Below are positions 34,604 through 42,424 of a stretch of 64,000 bases of DNA, in pieces. Both the position numbers and the translations under genes were made by a program. Origin of the DNA: Oceanobacillus sp. CFH 90083 (GTDB lineage Bacteria; Bacillota; Bacilli; Bacillales; Amphibacillaceae); the NCBI RefSeq assembly GCF_009389585.1, contig NZ_VIYG01000004.1:124001-188000 (forward strand), read 5' to 3'. The notes beneath the pieces are model-generated. The model was given only the letters and a program-made list of their open reading frames with translations, had not been told where the DNA came from and ran no database searches. Position 1 is the stretch's first letter; each line of letters begins with the position of its first letter.

Positions 34604-35746
34604 TTAAATATCAGCAACTTTTAACGTGAGCTGCTTCACTTCTTTCACTGTTCTGGCCCCGGATAAAGCCATGGATACAGAAATGTCCTGAGCAAGGTTG
34701 GCAAATATTCTCTGAACACCTGTTTCTCCTTGAAGTGCTAGTGCATAGGCATAAGGACGTCCGAGTAAAATTGCGTCAGCACCAAGAGCAAGGGCTTTGA
34801 TGACATCTGCTCCCCGGCGGATGCCGCTGTCAAAGAGCAGAGGAAAGTCTGAACCAACGGCTTTCCGTATAGCTGGTAATGCTTCCAGACTTGAAATAGT
34901 CCCATCCATTTGTCTGCCTCCATGATTAGACACAACAATACCGCTGATGCCCGCTTTTATAGCCTGCTTTGCATCTTCAGGGTGAAGGATACCTTTTAAA
35001 AAGATTGGCAGTTTTGTACGCTGACGCAATTCTGCTATGTTATTCCAGTGCAGGTGTGGATGATGCAGGTTCTCAATAATCGAAGCAATTTCATCCTGAT
35101 CTTTCTTCAGACTTTCTTGGAACACAGGGTCTTGAACATAATTTGCCTTTCCATATCCTTTTTTTAAAGGAGAATATTGATGGCGCATATCATCTTCACG
35201 CCAGCCAAGTATCGTTGTATCCACGGTTACTACAATTGCCTCGTAGCCTGCGTTTTCTGCACGTTTTGCCATGCTGTAGGAAATAGCATCATTTTTAGAC
35301 CAATATAATTGAAACCATTTCGGGCCATGCGGAACAGCTTTTGAGATTTCTTCCATAGATCTGGAAGTAACTGTGCTTTGTATATATGGAATATTTATGG
35401 AAGCAGCAGCATTTGCAATGGCAAAGTCCGGCTCCTCATGAACCATTTTTAAATGACCGATTGGAGCAACCATAAAAGGATAAGCATATTCATTTCCTAA
35501 AATACAAATGGAAGTATCGACCTCTGATACATTCCTTAAAAATCTAGGGATGATGGAATATTTTTTGAATTCTGCTCTGTTTTTTCTTAATGTTTCTTCT
35601 CCGCCAGCACCAGAACGAATATGACTGAATACCTCTTCTGGCAAGGCATGCTTTGCTGCAGCTTCAAGTTGTTCTACTCCGATAGGAAACGAATCCTGTA
35701 TAGTGATGTGCTCTAAGAAAGAGCCATCCTTCGATGAGGTTACCAT
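34604..35746 (-). CDS. FMN-dependent 2-hydroxyacid oxidase (lactate monooxygenase-like)
   Basis: A 380-residue (S)-2-hydroxyacid oxidase/dehydrogenase with an FMN TIM barrel. The catalytic His and Arg are in SNHGGRQMDG, and the phosphate-binding DSGIRRGADVIKALALGADAILLGRP is intact. The long loop with LGWREDDMRHQYSPLKKGYG resembles the lactate 2-monooxygenase subgroup rather than LctO or LldD. GGAGG stands 7 nt before ATG. It follows metI by 15 nt in the SAM-riboswitch operon, an odd place for a lactate enzyme. I infer a methylthio-hydroxyacid (2-hydroxy-4-methylthiobutanoate) as possible substrate, giving the keto acid used by MtnE. Confidence 0.88.
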   Translation of the reverse strand: MVTSSKDGSFLEHITIQDSFPIGVEQLEAAAKHALPEEVFSHIRSGAGGEETLRKNRAEFKKYSIIPRFLRNVSEVDTSICILGNEYAYPFMVAPIGHLKMVHEEPDFAIANAAASINIPYIQSTVTSRSMEEISKAVPHGPKWFQLYWSKNDAISYSMAKRAENAGYEAIVVTVDTTILGWREDDMRHQYSPLKKGYGKANYVQDPVFQESLKKDQDEIASIIENLHHPHLHWNNIAELRQRTKLPIFLKGILHPEDAKQAIKAGISGIVVSNHGGRQMDGTISSLEALPAIRKAVGSDFPLLFDSGIRRGADVIKALALGADAILLGRPYAYALALQGETGVQRIFANLAQDISVSMALSGARTVKEVKQLTLKVADI

Positions 35747-35761
35747 AGTTCTGCCTCCATT

Positions 35762-36424
35762 TTAATCTTTTTTCATTCGCTCAGCGAGCCGGTTTCCAAG
35801 AGATTGGATACCTTGGACGATAATGACGAGAAGGATTACGGTGACATACATTACTTCTGCTTCATAGCGCAGATGTCCAAATCGGTAAGCAAGGTCACCC
35901 AAACCGCCGGCTCCAACCAGACCAGCCATAGCCGTTGCGCCTATCAGGCTGATTGTTGCAATAGTTAGAGCCAGAACGATTGCTGGTCTAGCTTCACGCA
36001 ACATCACATTCCAAATAATTTGATGTGTCTTTATTCCCATAGCACGGTATGCTTCAACTACTCCCTGGTTTACCTCTAACAGGGAGGATTCAATCAGTCT
36101 GGCGATATAAGGGGCTGCATTGACAACCAGTGGTACAATAACCCCTTTTACACCAATCGTTACGCCTACTACCAATTTGGTGAAAGGGAGCATAAAGAAT
36201 AAAAGAATAATAAATGGAATCGAACGAATGACATTAATAAGTAAGTTTAAAAACTGGTAAACAAATTTATTTTGTAAAGGTTGTCCTGGACGTGTCAATA
36301 TTAATAGAATAGCTAAAATGACGCCTATAATAACAGAGAAAAATAACGAAATAGTAACCATTTGAAAGGTTTCTTTGATTGCTTGAGGAAATAATGGCAG
36401 CCATTGATCTATAAAGTTTTGCAT
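35762..36424 (-). CDS. metI: Methionine ABC transporter permease
   Basis: A 220-residue membrane component of the MetNIQ importer with five membrane segments. The EAA-type cytoplasmic loop VEAYRAMGIKTHQIIWNVMLREARP contacts MetN, and GATAMAGLVGAGGLGDLAYRFG is a strong MetI signature. It starts 1 nt after the metN stop codon. No metQ (substrate-binding lipoprotein) follows; the operon continues with the oxidase gene. The binding protein must be encoded elsewhere. Confidence 0.95.
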   Translation of the reverse strand: MQNFIDQWLPLFPQAIKETFQMVTISLFFSVIIGVILAILLILTRPGQPLQNKFVYQFLNLLINVIRSIPFIILLFFMLPFTKLVVGVTIGVKGVIVPLVVNAAPYIARLIESSLLEVNQGVVEAYRAMGIKTHQIIWNVMLREARPAIVLALTIATISLIGATAMAGLVGAGGLGDLAYRFGHLRYEAEVMYVTVILLVIIVQGIQSLGNRLAERMKKD

Positions 36425-36425
36425 C

Positions 36426-37445
36426 TTAATTTACCCCCAATTCTTCTACCTCTACGCCTTGTTCTCGCAAGAAAGAGAGGGATTGTTCCACTTGATGCTC
36501 ATTGCCAATCAAGTGAATAACAAGATTACCAACAATGCCATTTTTTAATTCGATAATATTCGCTGTCAGAATATTCGGTTCTACATAAAATTGCTGTGTC
36601 ACCCTGGATAGCAGCGGCTGTCCTGTATTTTCACCAAGGAAGGTTAAACGAATGACTTTGCCTTCTAAATTCAAGTCATCAATTAATCGGTCAGATAATT
36701 TTCGCTGTGAAATCGTATTTAAGAATTTTTTGGTTGTCGCCTGTTTTGGTTTTGTAAATAACTCTATCGTGGATCCTTGCTCAATGAGATTCCCATTTTC
36801 AATAACATAGACATAATCACATATTTTTTGGATAACATTCATTTCATGTGTGATTAATAGAATGGTAATCCCAAGCTCTTCATTGATTTTCAATAATAAT
36901 TCGAGTATGGAATTTGTTGTCTCGGGATCCAGTGCACTGGTCGCCTCATCACTTAGAAGCACTTGTGGCTCCTGCGACAATGCTCTGGCAATAGCTACAC
37001 GCTGCTTTTGACCGCCTGAAAGCTGGGAAGGGTAAGCATCTTTTTTTTCAACTAAATCAACAATTTGTAAGTATTTATTAACCCGCTCAGCAATCTTTGC
37101 TTTAGGTATGCCGAGCAGTTTTAAAGGAATGGCAATATTATCGTAGACAGTAGCCGTTTTTAATAAATTGAAATGCTGAAAAATCATGCCAACTTTTTGT
37201 CTTGTTTGCCGGAGCTTTTCCTTTGATAATTTTGTTAAATCAATCCCATTAATCCATACCTTTCCTTTAGACGGTGTTTCCAGTAAATTAACACAACGAA
37301 TTAATGTACTTTTTCCTGCACCACTATAGCCGATAACGCCATGGATTTCTCCTTTATTAACAGAAATCGTCACATTGTCTAATGCAGTAACATCTTTTCC
37401 TTTTTTGGACGGGAAAATTTTTGTGACATTCTCTAACTTAATCAT
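36426..37445 (-). CDS. metN: Methionine ABC transporter ATP-binding protein
   Basis: A 339-residue ATPase powering uptake of methionine and methionine analogues. Walker A is GYSGAGKST, signature LSGGQKQRVAIARAL, Walker B VLLSDEATSALDP, and the H-loop lies in ILLITHEMNVI. The C-terminal NIL domain (about 265-339, with VIRLTFLGENTGQPLLS) binds methionine and causes trans-inhibition. AGGAAG stands 8 nt before ATG. It is the first gene behind the SAM-I riboswitch. Confidence 0.96.
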   Translation of the reverse strand: MIKLENVTKIFPSKKGKDVTALDNVTISVNKGEIHGVIGYSGAGKSTLIRCVNLLETPSKGKVWINGIDLTKLSKEKLRQTRQKVGMIFQHFNLLKTATVYDNIAIPLKLLGIPKAKIAERVNKYLQIVDLVEKKDAYPSQLSGGQKQRVAIARALSQEPQVLLSDEATSALDPETTNSILELLLKINEELGITILLITHEMNVIQKICDYVYVIENGNLIEQGSTIELFTKPKQATTKKFLNTISQRKLSDRLIDDLNLEGKVIRLTFLGENTGQPLLSRVTQQFYVEPNILTANIIELKNGIVGNLVIHLIGNEHQVEQSLSFLREQGVEVEELGVN

Positions 37446-37527
37446 TTGATGTTCTTCCTGCCTTTCTATTTTTTAGCGGTTGATTTTATCATCTGTGCGC
37501 TTTAATATCACTATCTGAACAATTCAT

Positions 37528-37678
37528 AAAAAAAGCCTCTCTGGTGGAAGAGAGACTCGAAAATAGGCTTTTATTTTCTGCTCTCATCTTTCAAGACAAA
37601 TGTCTTGCTGGAATTAGCACCTTTTTAAGGTTGCCGAGCTTCAACGGGCCAGTCCCTCAGCTACTCTGGATAAGAGGT
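37528..37678 (-). ncRNA. SAM-I riboswitch (S-box) of metNI operon
   Basis: Read on the minus strand, 5' CTCTTATCCAGAG begins P1, then AGCTGAGGGACTGGCCC, GAAGCTCGGCAACC, GGTGCTAATTCCAGCAAGAC and the closing GATGAGAG (37588-37581). These are the standard S-box elements. The expression platform ends in a terminator AGTCTCTC / GAGAGGCT with seven T residues (37556-37528). With SAM bound, transcription of metN-metI-oxidase should stop; when SAM is low it should proceed. A TATAAA at 37690-37685 would place the RNA start at the aptamer edge. Confidence 0.95.
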
Positions 37679-37695
37679 GTATCATTTATAGAGGC

Positions 37696-37884
37696 TGTTC
37701 AAAAAGTCCCTCCAATGATATGCGGCGAATCTCTTTGTTGACGTCACTTTTCCGATACTCACGTATTTAAAAGCATAAGTCTGCTAAGATTGTCCATGTC
37801 CTGTGGACAACACAAAGTCATCATATCCTGTAAAAGCCGACGTCACCTTAATCTTTCTGCTTCTATTTTGGGAACTTTTTGAAT
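37696..37884. repeat. Dispersed TIR element, copy 3 (189 bp)
   Basis: It starts with TGTTCAAAAAGTCC and ends with GGAACTTTTTGAAT. The left half follows copies 1 and 2 (GCGGCGAATCTCTTTGTTGACG and CGATACTCACGTATTTAAAAGCATA). The right half has an insertion of about 40 bp with a small GTCC-GGAC hairpin. GACGTCACTTTT still pairs with a later AAAAGCCGACGTC imperfectly. It lies between mtnE and the riboswitch, and its edge overlaps the probable -35 region of the riboswitch transcript. Confidence 0.8.
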
Positions 37885-37943
37885 TCGTATTATTTGAATT
37901 GTATTACTTAAAATTATCTTATTTTACACGTTTCGTCAATGTT

Positions 37944-39116
37944 TTATTTGCGAAATAACTGGAGTTTTTCTATACGGCGAAGTGCTTCACGAATACGTTC
38001 GTCGTCTACAAGCAGACCGACCCGTATATAACCTTCTCCGGTTTTCCCAAAACCATTTCCGGCAGCAACGGCTACATCTGCTTCTGTTAATAAATAATCT
38101 GCAAATTCTTCGCTTGTAAATGCTGCAGGCACAGGGAGCCAGGCAAAAAAGGAGCCTTTGGGTGCAGTGACCTTCCAGCCAATGCGTTTACACTCTTCTA
38201 TTAAAACATTTCTGCGCTGTTCATAGAGCTTTACAAGCGCAGTGACACAGCTTTGGTCGCCTAGTAATGCTTCGGATGCAGCTTTTTGAACAGCTGGGAA
38301 AAGACTGACGAATAAGTGGTCCTGCAGAATATTAATGGCTTCAATCATATCTTTATTCCCGGCGGCGAATCCAACGCGCCAGCCTGCCATGTTATACGTT
38401 TTGGAAAGAGTATACAGCTCCACGCCAACGTCTTTTGCTCCTTCAGTTTGCAGAAAGCTCACTGGCTGATCTCCGTCGAAGCCGATTGCTCCATAAGCAA
38501 AATCATGGACAATGCCAATATCATTCTGCCTAGCTAATGCAACGGTATCTTCAAAAAAACCCTTCGTTGCCACTCCTCCGGTCGGATTATTCGGGTAGTT
38601 GAGATATAACAGCTTGGCAAGCTTCTTTTGTTCATCTGTCAAGGCAGTATAATCTGGCAAAAAATCATTTTCTTCTAGTAAGGGAAAAGTGCTATAAGCC
38701 ACATTAGCTAATGGAACACTGGACAGATAATCCGGGTATCCGGGGTCTGGTAAAAGCATTAATTCCCCTTCATCCATGAGAGCTACAGGTAACTCTATTA
38801 AACCGATTTTACTGCCGAACAGAATAGCAATTTCTGATGCAGGATCTAAATCGACTCCATATTCCCTTTTATAAAATAATGCAGCAGCTTGCTTTAATTC
38901 CTCTGTACCACGGAATGGAGAATATTTATGTGTAGCTGGATCCTCTACACTTTCCTGAAGGGCCTGGATAATATGGGGTGGTGTCGGCTGATCCGGATTT
39001 CCTTGCCCTAAGTTAATGATATCTCTTCCTTCTTTTATAGCAGCAGCTACTTTCCCGGCAAGTGATGCAAAGAACTGGGAAGGAAGCTGTTCGACACGAC
39101 GGGATAACTTCATCAT
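37944..39116 (-). CDS. mtnE: Methionine aminotransferase of the methionine salvage pathway
   Basis: A 390-residue fold-type I PLP aminotransferase, very close by eye to B. subtilis MtnE (YkrV). Shared stretches are LPSQFFASL, DIINLGQGNPDQPTP, LYLNYPNNPTGGVAT, VVHDFAYGAIGFDG and SKTYNMAGWRVGFA with the PLP lysine. It transaminates 2-oxo-4-methylthiobutyrate to methionine, the last step of the MTA cycle. AGAGG stands 7 nt before the ATG. It is encoded on the same strand just before the SAM-riboswitch operon but is probably a separate unit; other mtn genes are not in the window. Confidence 0.93.
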   Translation of the reverse strand: MMKLSRRVEQLPSQFFASLAGKVAAAIKEGRDIINLGQGNPDQPTPPHIIQALQESVEDPATHKYSPFRGTEELKQAAALFYKREYGVDLDPASEIAILFGSKIGLIELPVALMDEGELMLLPDPGYPDYLSSVPLANVAYSTFPLLEENDFLPDYTALTDEQKKLAKLLYLNYPNNPTGGVATKGFFEDTVALARQNDIGIVHDFAYGAIGFDGDQPVSFLQTEGAKDVGVELYTLSKTYNMAGWRVGFAAGNKDMIEAINILQDHLFVSLFPAVQKAASEALLGDQSCVTALVKLYEQRRNVLIEECKRIGWKVTAPKGSFFAWLPVPAAFTSEEFADYLLTEADVAVAAGNGFGKTGEGYIRVGLLVDDERIREALRRIEKLQLFRK

Positions 39117-39338
39117 CTATCAACCTCTTTATACTATGATTTGTGAATGCTCTGACAGGGACTCCCTGACTAAATAACTTTCTACTTTATAATTATCTAT
39201 AATAGTATAAGTTTGCCGGAAGATTGTCTATAAGAAAAAATAAGATGCTACTATCTATTTTTGTGAATTTTTTCTAAATCTCCTATTTTCCTTACTTTTC
39301 GTTGCATTTCATATTTGAAAGTAGTAAGATAATAATCG

Positions 39339-39365
39339 TGTCAAATTATGTTAAATAATTTGACA
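39339..39365. promoter_or_regulatory. Operator-like palindrome before brnQ
   Basis: TGTCAAATTA, TGTTAAA, TAATTTGACA: a perfect 10-bp inverted repeat 40 bp before the brnQ start codon. It is followed at 39365-39377 by AATTCTAAGAATT, which resembles a weak CodY box (consensus AATTTTCWGAAAATT). Confidence 0.5.
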
Positions 39366-39404
39366 ATTCTAAGAATTATTAGGTTTGGAGCTAGGAGGAA
39401 TAAA

Positions 39405-40742
39405 ATGAATACCAAACTACGTATAGGTAATTATTTAGCAATTGCATTTATGCTATTTGCTTTATTTTTTGGAGCGGGGAATCTGATCTTTCCGGCGCAG
39501 CTGGGACAACTGTCAGGTGATAACCTCGCACCAGCTATTATTGGATTTTTAGTAACCGGAGTAGGTCTGCCATTTCTTGGTATTATGGCTATGGGCTTCT
39601 CTGGAAAGAATAATTTGCAGGAGCTTGCAAGTCGTGTCCACCCTATTTATGGTCTTGCATTTACAGCGTTACTTTATTTAACAATTGGACCATTTTTTGC
39701 TGCACCAAGAACAGGAACAGTTGCTTTTGAAGTTGGGATTGCACCATATGTAAGTGATGGCGCACAGCAGACGGGCTTATTGATTTTTACAGGAAGTTTT
39801 TTCTTGATTACATTACTTTTCTCATTGTTCCCATCAAAGATTGTAGATAATATCGGGAAATTCCTGGCTCCGGCGCTTGTTATTCTACTGATTGTTTTGT
39901 TAGCAATCGCATTTTTCAATCCAATGGGGTCTATCCAATCTCCGGATGAAACCTATCAATCAGCAGCGTTTTTTACCGGCTTTATAGAAGGGTATAACAC
40001 GATGGATGCTTTAGCTGCGCTGGTATTTGGGATTATTATTATTAATGTTATTAAAAGCTTTGGAATTACAAATAACAGTCAAATCCTTTCTGCTGTTACT
40101 AAAATCGGTTTAACATCAACAGCTTTACTGGCTGTCATCTATGTAGGAATTTCCTACTTAGGAGCAACCAGTGTGACAGAATTAGGTGTATTTGATAACG
40201 GAGGACCTGTATTAAGCGGCGCAGCATCGCATTACTTTGGTACATTTGGAGCTATTTTGCTGGCAGCTATTATTATATTGGCTTGTCTGACCACAGCGAT
40301 TGGCTTAGTAACAGCAAATGCAGAATATTTTCATTCTTTGGTCCCTGCTATTGCTTATAAGCCATGGGTGTTTTTCTTTTCTATTTTAACGTTTGTTGTC
40401 GCTAACTTTGGACTTGAGAACATTATTTCCTTCTCTATTCCAGTGCTGATGTTCTTATATCCGCTGGCAATGGTTTTAGTTTTATTAACTTTTGTGTCAC
40501 CGTTTTTCAATCATTCACGGATTGTCTATATCCCGACCATTGCGATTACGTTTATATTCAGTATTGTAGACGGGCTTGTAGCACTTTTTAAGTCTTTAAA
40601 AATGGAATTGCCTAGCTGGCTGGATGCAATAGTTGATCTATTCGGCAATGTCCTTCCGCTTTATGCAGAGGGCTTAGGATGGCTTACACCGGCAGTTATC
40701 GTTGCGGTACTTATGATTATTGCTGCCAAAATAAAAAAATAA
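39405..40742 (+). CDS. brnQ: Branched-chain amino acid carrier, LIVCS family
   Basis: A 445-residue Na+-coupled importer of leucine, isoleucine and valine with about twelve membrane segments. Family signatures are FALFFGAGNLIFPAQLG near the N terminus, FLVTGVGLPFLG and YLTIGPFFAAPRTGTVAFE. AGGAGG is 7 nt before ATG 39405; the frame is open upstream to 39348 but that part covers the palindrome. CodY or a dedicated repressor is the likely control. The gene ends at a bidirectional terminator. Confidence 0.95.
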   Translation: MNTKLRIGNYLAIAFMLFALFFGAGNLIFPAQLGQLSGDNLAPAIIGFLVTGVGLPFLGIMAMGFSGKNNLQELASRVHPIYGLAFTALLYLTIGPFFAAPRTGTVAFEVGIAPYVSDGAQQTGLLIFTGSFFLITLLFSLFPSKIVDNIGKFLAPALVILLIVLLAIAFFNPMGSIQSPDETYQSAAFFTGFIEGYNTMDALAALVFGIIIINVIKSFGITNNSQILSAVTKIGLTSTALLAVIYVGISYLGATSVTELGVFDNGGPVLSGAASHYFGTFGAILLAAIIILACLTTAIGLVTANAEYFHSLVPAIAYKPWVFFFSILTFVVANFGLENIISFSIPVLMFLYPLAMVLVLLTFVSPFFNHSRIVYIPTIAITFIFSIVDGLVALFKSLKMELPSWLDAIVDLFGNVLPLYAEGLGWLTPAVIVAVLMIIAAKIKK

Positions 40743-40748
40743 GGCAAA

Positions 40749-40790
40749 AAACCTGACTGTCAGATGTGAAAATCTCTCAGTCAGGTTTTT
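40749..40790. terminator. Bidirectional terminator brnQ / TetR gene
   Basis: AAAAAACCTGACTG and CAGTCAGGTTTTTT form a 14-bp perfect stem. The last codons of the minus-strand TetR gene overlap its right arm. Confidence 0.85.
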
Positions 40791-41376
40791 TACTTTCTCC
40801 TTTGCCTGCAATACCATAGAAAAACAGCTTCATTAATTCTTCAGTTAAGGGAAGAATTTGATCACCCATCTCATCCTTTTGAACATAGTCACTAAACATT
40901 TGCAAAAACACAAATAGAGCTGTGTCACTGATGTTCGAATCGATAAAACCTTCTTCTCGCCCTTGATTAAATAATTGCATCATGGCTGGGAGAGCTTTTT
41001 CCTGGTAAAGCTGTTCGATATAATTTCCTTCTGTTTTATATAAATCCATCATATAGTTATAAAATTCTTCATGTAAATGGCTAGCTACTTGTCCCTTATC
41101 GAATATAAACAGCTTCATTTTTTCTTCGAATGGAATCGATCGCTGAGCGATTTCCAGATATTCTTCCCATGTTTGATTCACAAAATAAATCAGGGCTTCA
41201 TACAATAATTTTTCTTTGCTCTCAAAATAATTATAAATGGTTACCTGTGACACATTTGCTTCTTTTGCGATCCTCGAGATGGAAACCTTTTTGATGCCCT
41301 CTTTTTGAAATAGTGCTGCGCTTATATTTAAAATTTTTTCCTTTTTGATTGACGTTCTGCGTTCAAAACCGTCCAT
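40777..41376 (-). CDS. TetR/AcrR-family repressor
   Basis: A 199-residue regulator. The N-terminal HTH (about 10-56) contains KILNISAALFQKEGIKKVSISRIAKEANVSQVTIYNYFESKEKLL; the helical C-terminal ligand domain is diverged. The gene is divergent from an ABC drug exporter, 148 bp away, and the inverted repeat at 41477-41502 overlaps the exporter promoter. It presumably represses the exporter until a drug binds. GGAGG stands 9 nt before ATG. Confidence 0.9.
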   Translation of the reverse strand: MDGFERRTSIKKEKILNISAALFQKEGIKKVSISRIAKEANVSQVTIYNYFESKEKLLYEALIYFVNQTWEEYLEIAQRSIPFEEKMKLFIFDKGQVASHLHEEFYNYMMDLYKTEGNYIEQLYQEKALPAMMQLFNQGREEGFIDSNISDTALFVFLQMFSDYVQKDEMGDQILPLTEELMKLFFYGIAGKGESKKPD

Positions 41377-41448
41377 AGTCTGCCACCTCCGCCTATATCA
41401 TATCATATTTAAAAATGAAATATAAACAATAAAATACTTCAAAACTTA

Positions 41449-41502
41449 TTGACTTACGATGGTTTTATCTATATTATGAAATATATAAGTTAAAATATTT
41501 CA
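41449..41502 (+). promoter_or_regulatory. Exporter promoter with TetR-type operator
   Basis: TTGACT (41449-41454), 17 bp, TATTAT (41472-41477). TGAAATAT (41477-41484) and ATATTTCA (41495-41502) are a perfect inverted repeat over the -10 and start site, with a partial half-site TACTTCAAAAC near 41435. Confidence 0.65.
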
Positions 41503-41524
41503 AAACTTCAAGGGGTGATTTTTA

Positions 41525-42424
41525 ATGACTATGCTTCAGCTGGATCGGATAACGAAAAAATTTGGTGATTTTAAAGCGCTGGATCAAGTGTCGCTGGAAT
41601 TAAAGGAAGGAGAGATTTACGGATTTATTGGACCGAACGGAGCAGGGAAGTCAACAACAATACGTATTTTATTAGGAATGTTAAAGGCGACGGAGGGGCG
41701 TGCAACATTATTTGGAAAGGACGCATGGAAGGATGCAGCGGAAATTCATAAACGCTGTGCTTATGTACCGGGTGATGTGTATGTATGGCCCAATTTAACA
41801 GGTGGAGAAGTGATTGATGTTTTACTGAAAATGAACGGGAGCTATTCAGAGAAGAAGCGTGATGAATGGGTGGAACGATTTCAATTTGATCCGACGAAGA
41901 AAGCAAGGTCTTATTCGAAAGGGAATCGGCAAAAGATTGCCTTGATCGCCGCTTTTGCCTCAGAGGCTGATCTATTTATTCTTGATGAGCCGACTTCAGG
42001 GCTTGATCCTTTGATGGAGTATACTTTTCAGCAGGGTGTAAGAGAAGTGAAAGAAGCTGGGAAGACGGTGCTTTTATCCAGTCATATTTTATCAGAAGTC
42101 GAGAAGCTTTGTGACCGTGTTGCGATTATTCGCCAAGGAAAAATAATTGAAAGAGGGACACTTAAGGATTTACGTCATTTAACAAGGATGCAAATGCAGG
42201 TAGAAACAAGAGAAGCCCCAGAAGGATTGGCACAACTGTCCGGTATACACCAATTGAAGGAAACAGAAGGACAATTTTCTTTTCAGGCAGATACAGACCA
42301 TATGGAAGAAATCATCAACTATCTAAGCAAATATGGCGTGCGGAAAATGGAGAGTACACCACCAACTTTGGAGGATTTATTTATGCGCCATTATGAGGAA
42401 CGCAGCAGTGAGGAGAATGCATAA
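41525..42424 (+). CDS. ABC drug exporter ATP-binding protein
   Basis: A 299-residue ATPase of the drug-export class. Walker A is GPNGAGKST, the signature is YSKGNRQKIALIAAF (degenerate) and Walker B is LFILDEPTSGLDP. A C-terminal accessory domain (about 215-299) is typical of antibiotic exporters. AAGGGGTG is upstream of the ATG. It overlaps the permease by 1 nt (TAATG). With the permease it resembles the tetronasin/polyketide-antibiotic exporter type (COG3559 partner). The substrate is unknown. Confidence 0.9.
   Translation: MTMLQLDRITKKFGDFKALDQVSLELKEGEIYGFIGPNGAGKSTTIRILLGMLKATEGRATLFGKDAWKDAAEIHKRCAYVPGDVYVWPNLTGGEVIDVLLKMNGSYSEKKRDEWVERFQFDPTKKARSYSKGNRQKIALIAAFASEADLFILDEPTSGLDPLMEYTFQQGVREVKEAGKTVLLSSHILSEVEKLCDRVAIIRQGKIIERGTLKDLRHLTRMQMQVETREAPEGLAQLSGIHQLKETEGQFSFQADTDHMEEIINYLSKYGVRKMESTPPTLEDLFMRHYEERSSEENA

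Noticed and set aside
34604-35746. Simple L-lactate dehydrogenase LldD
   Set aside because: The inserted loop (LGWREDD...) is like lactate monooxygenases, and the operon is SAM-riboswitch controlled, so a plain lactate role is not assumed.
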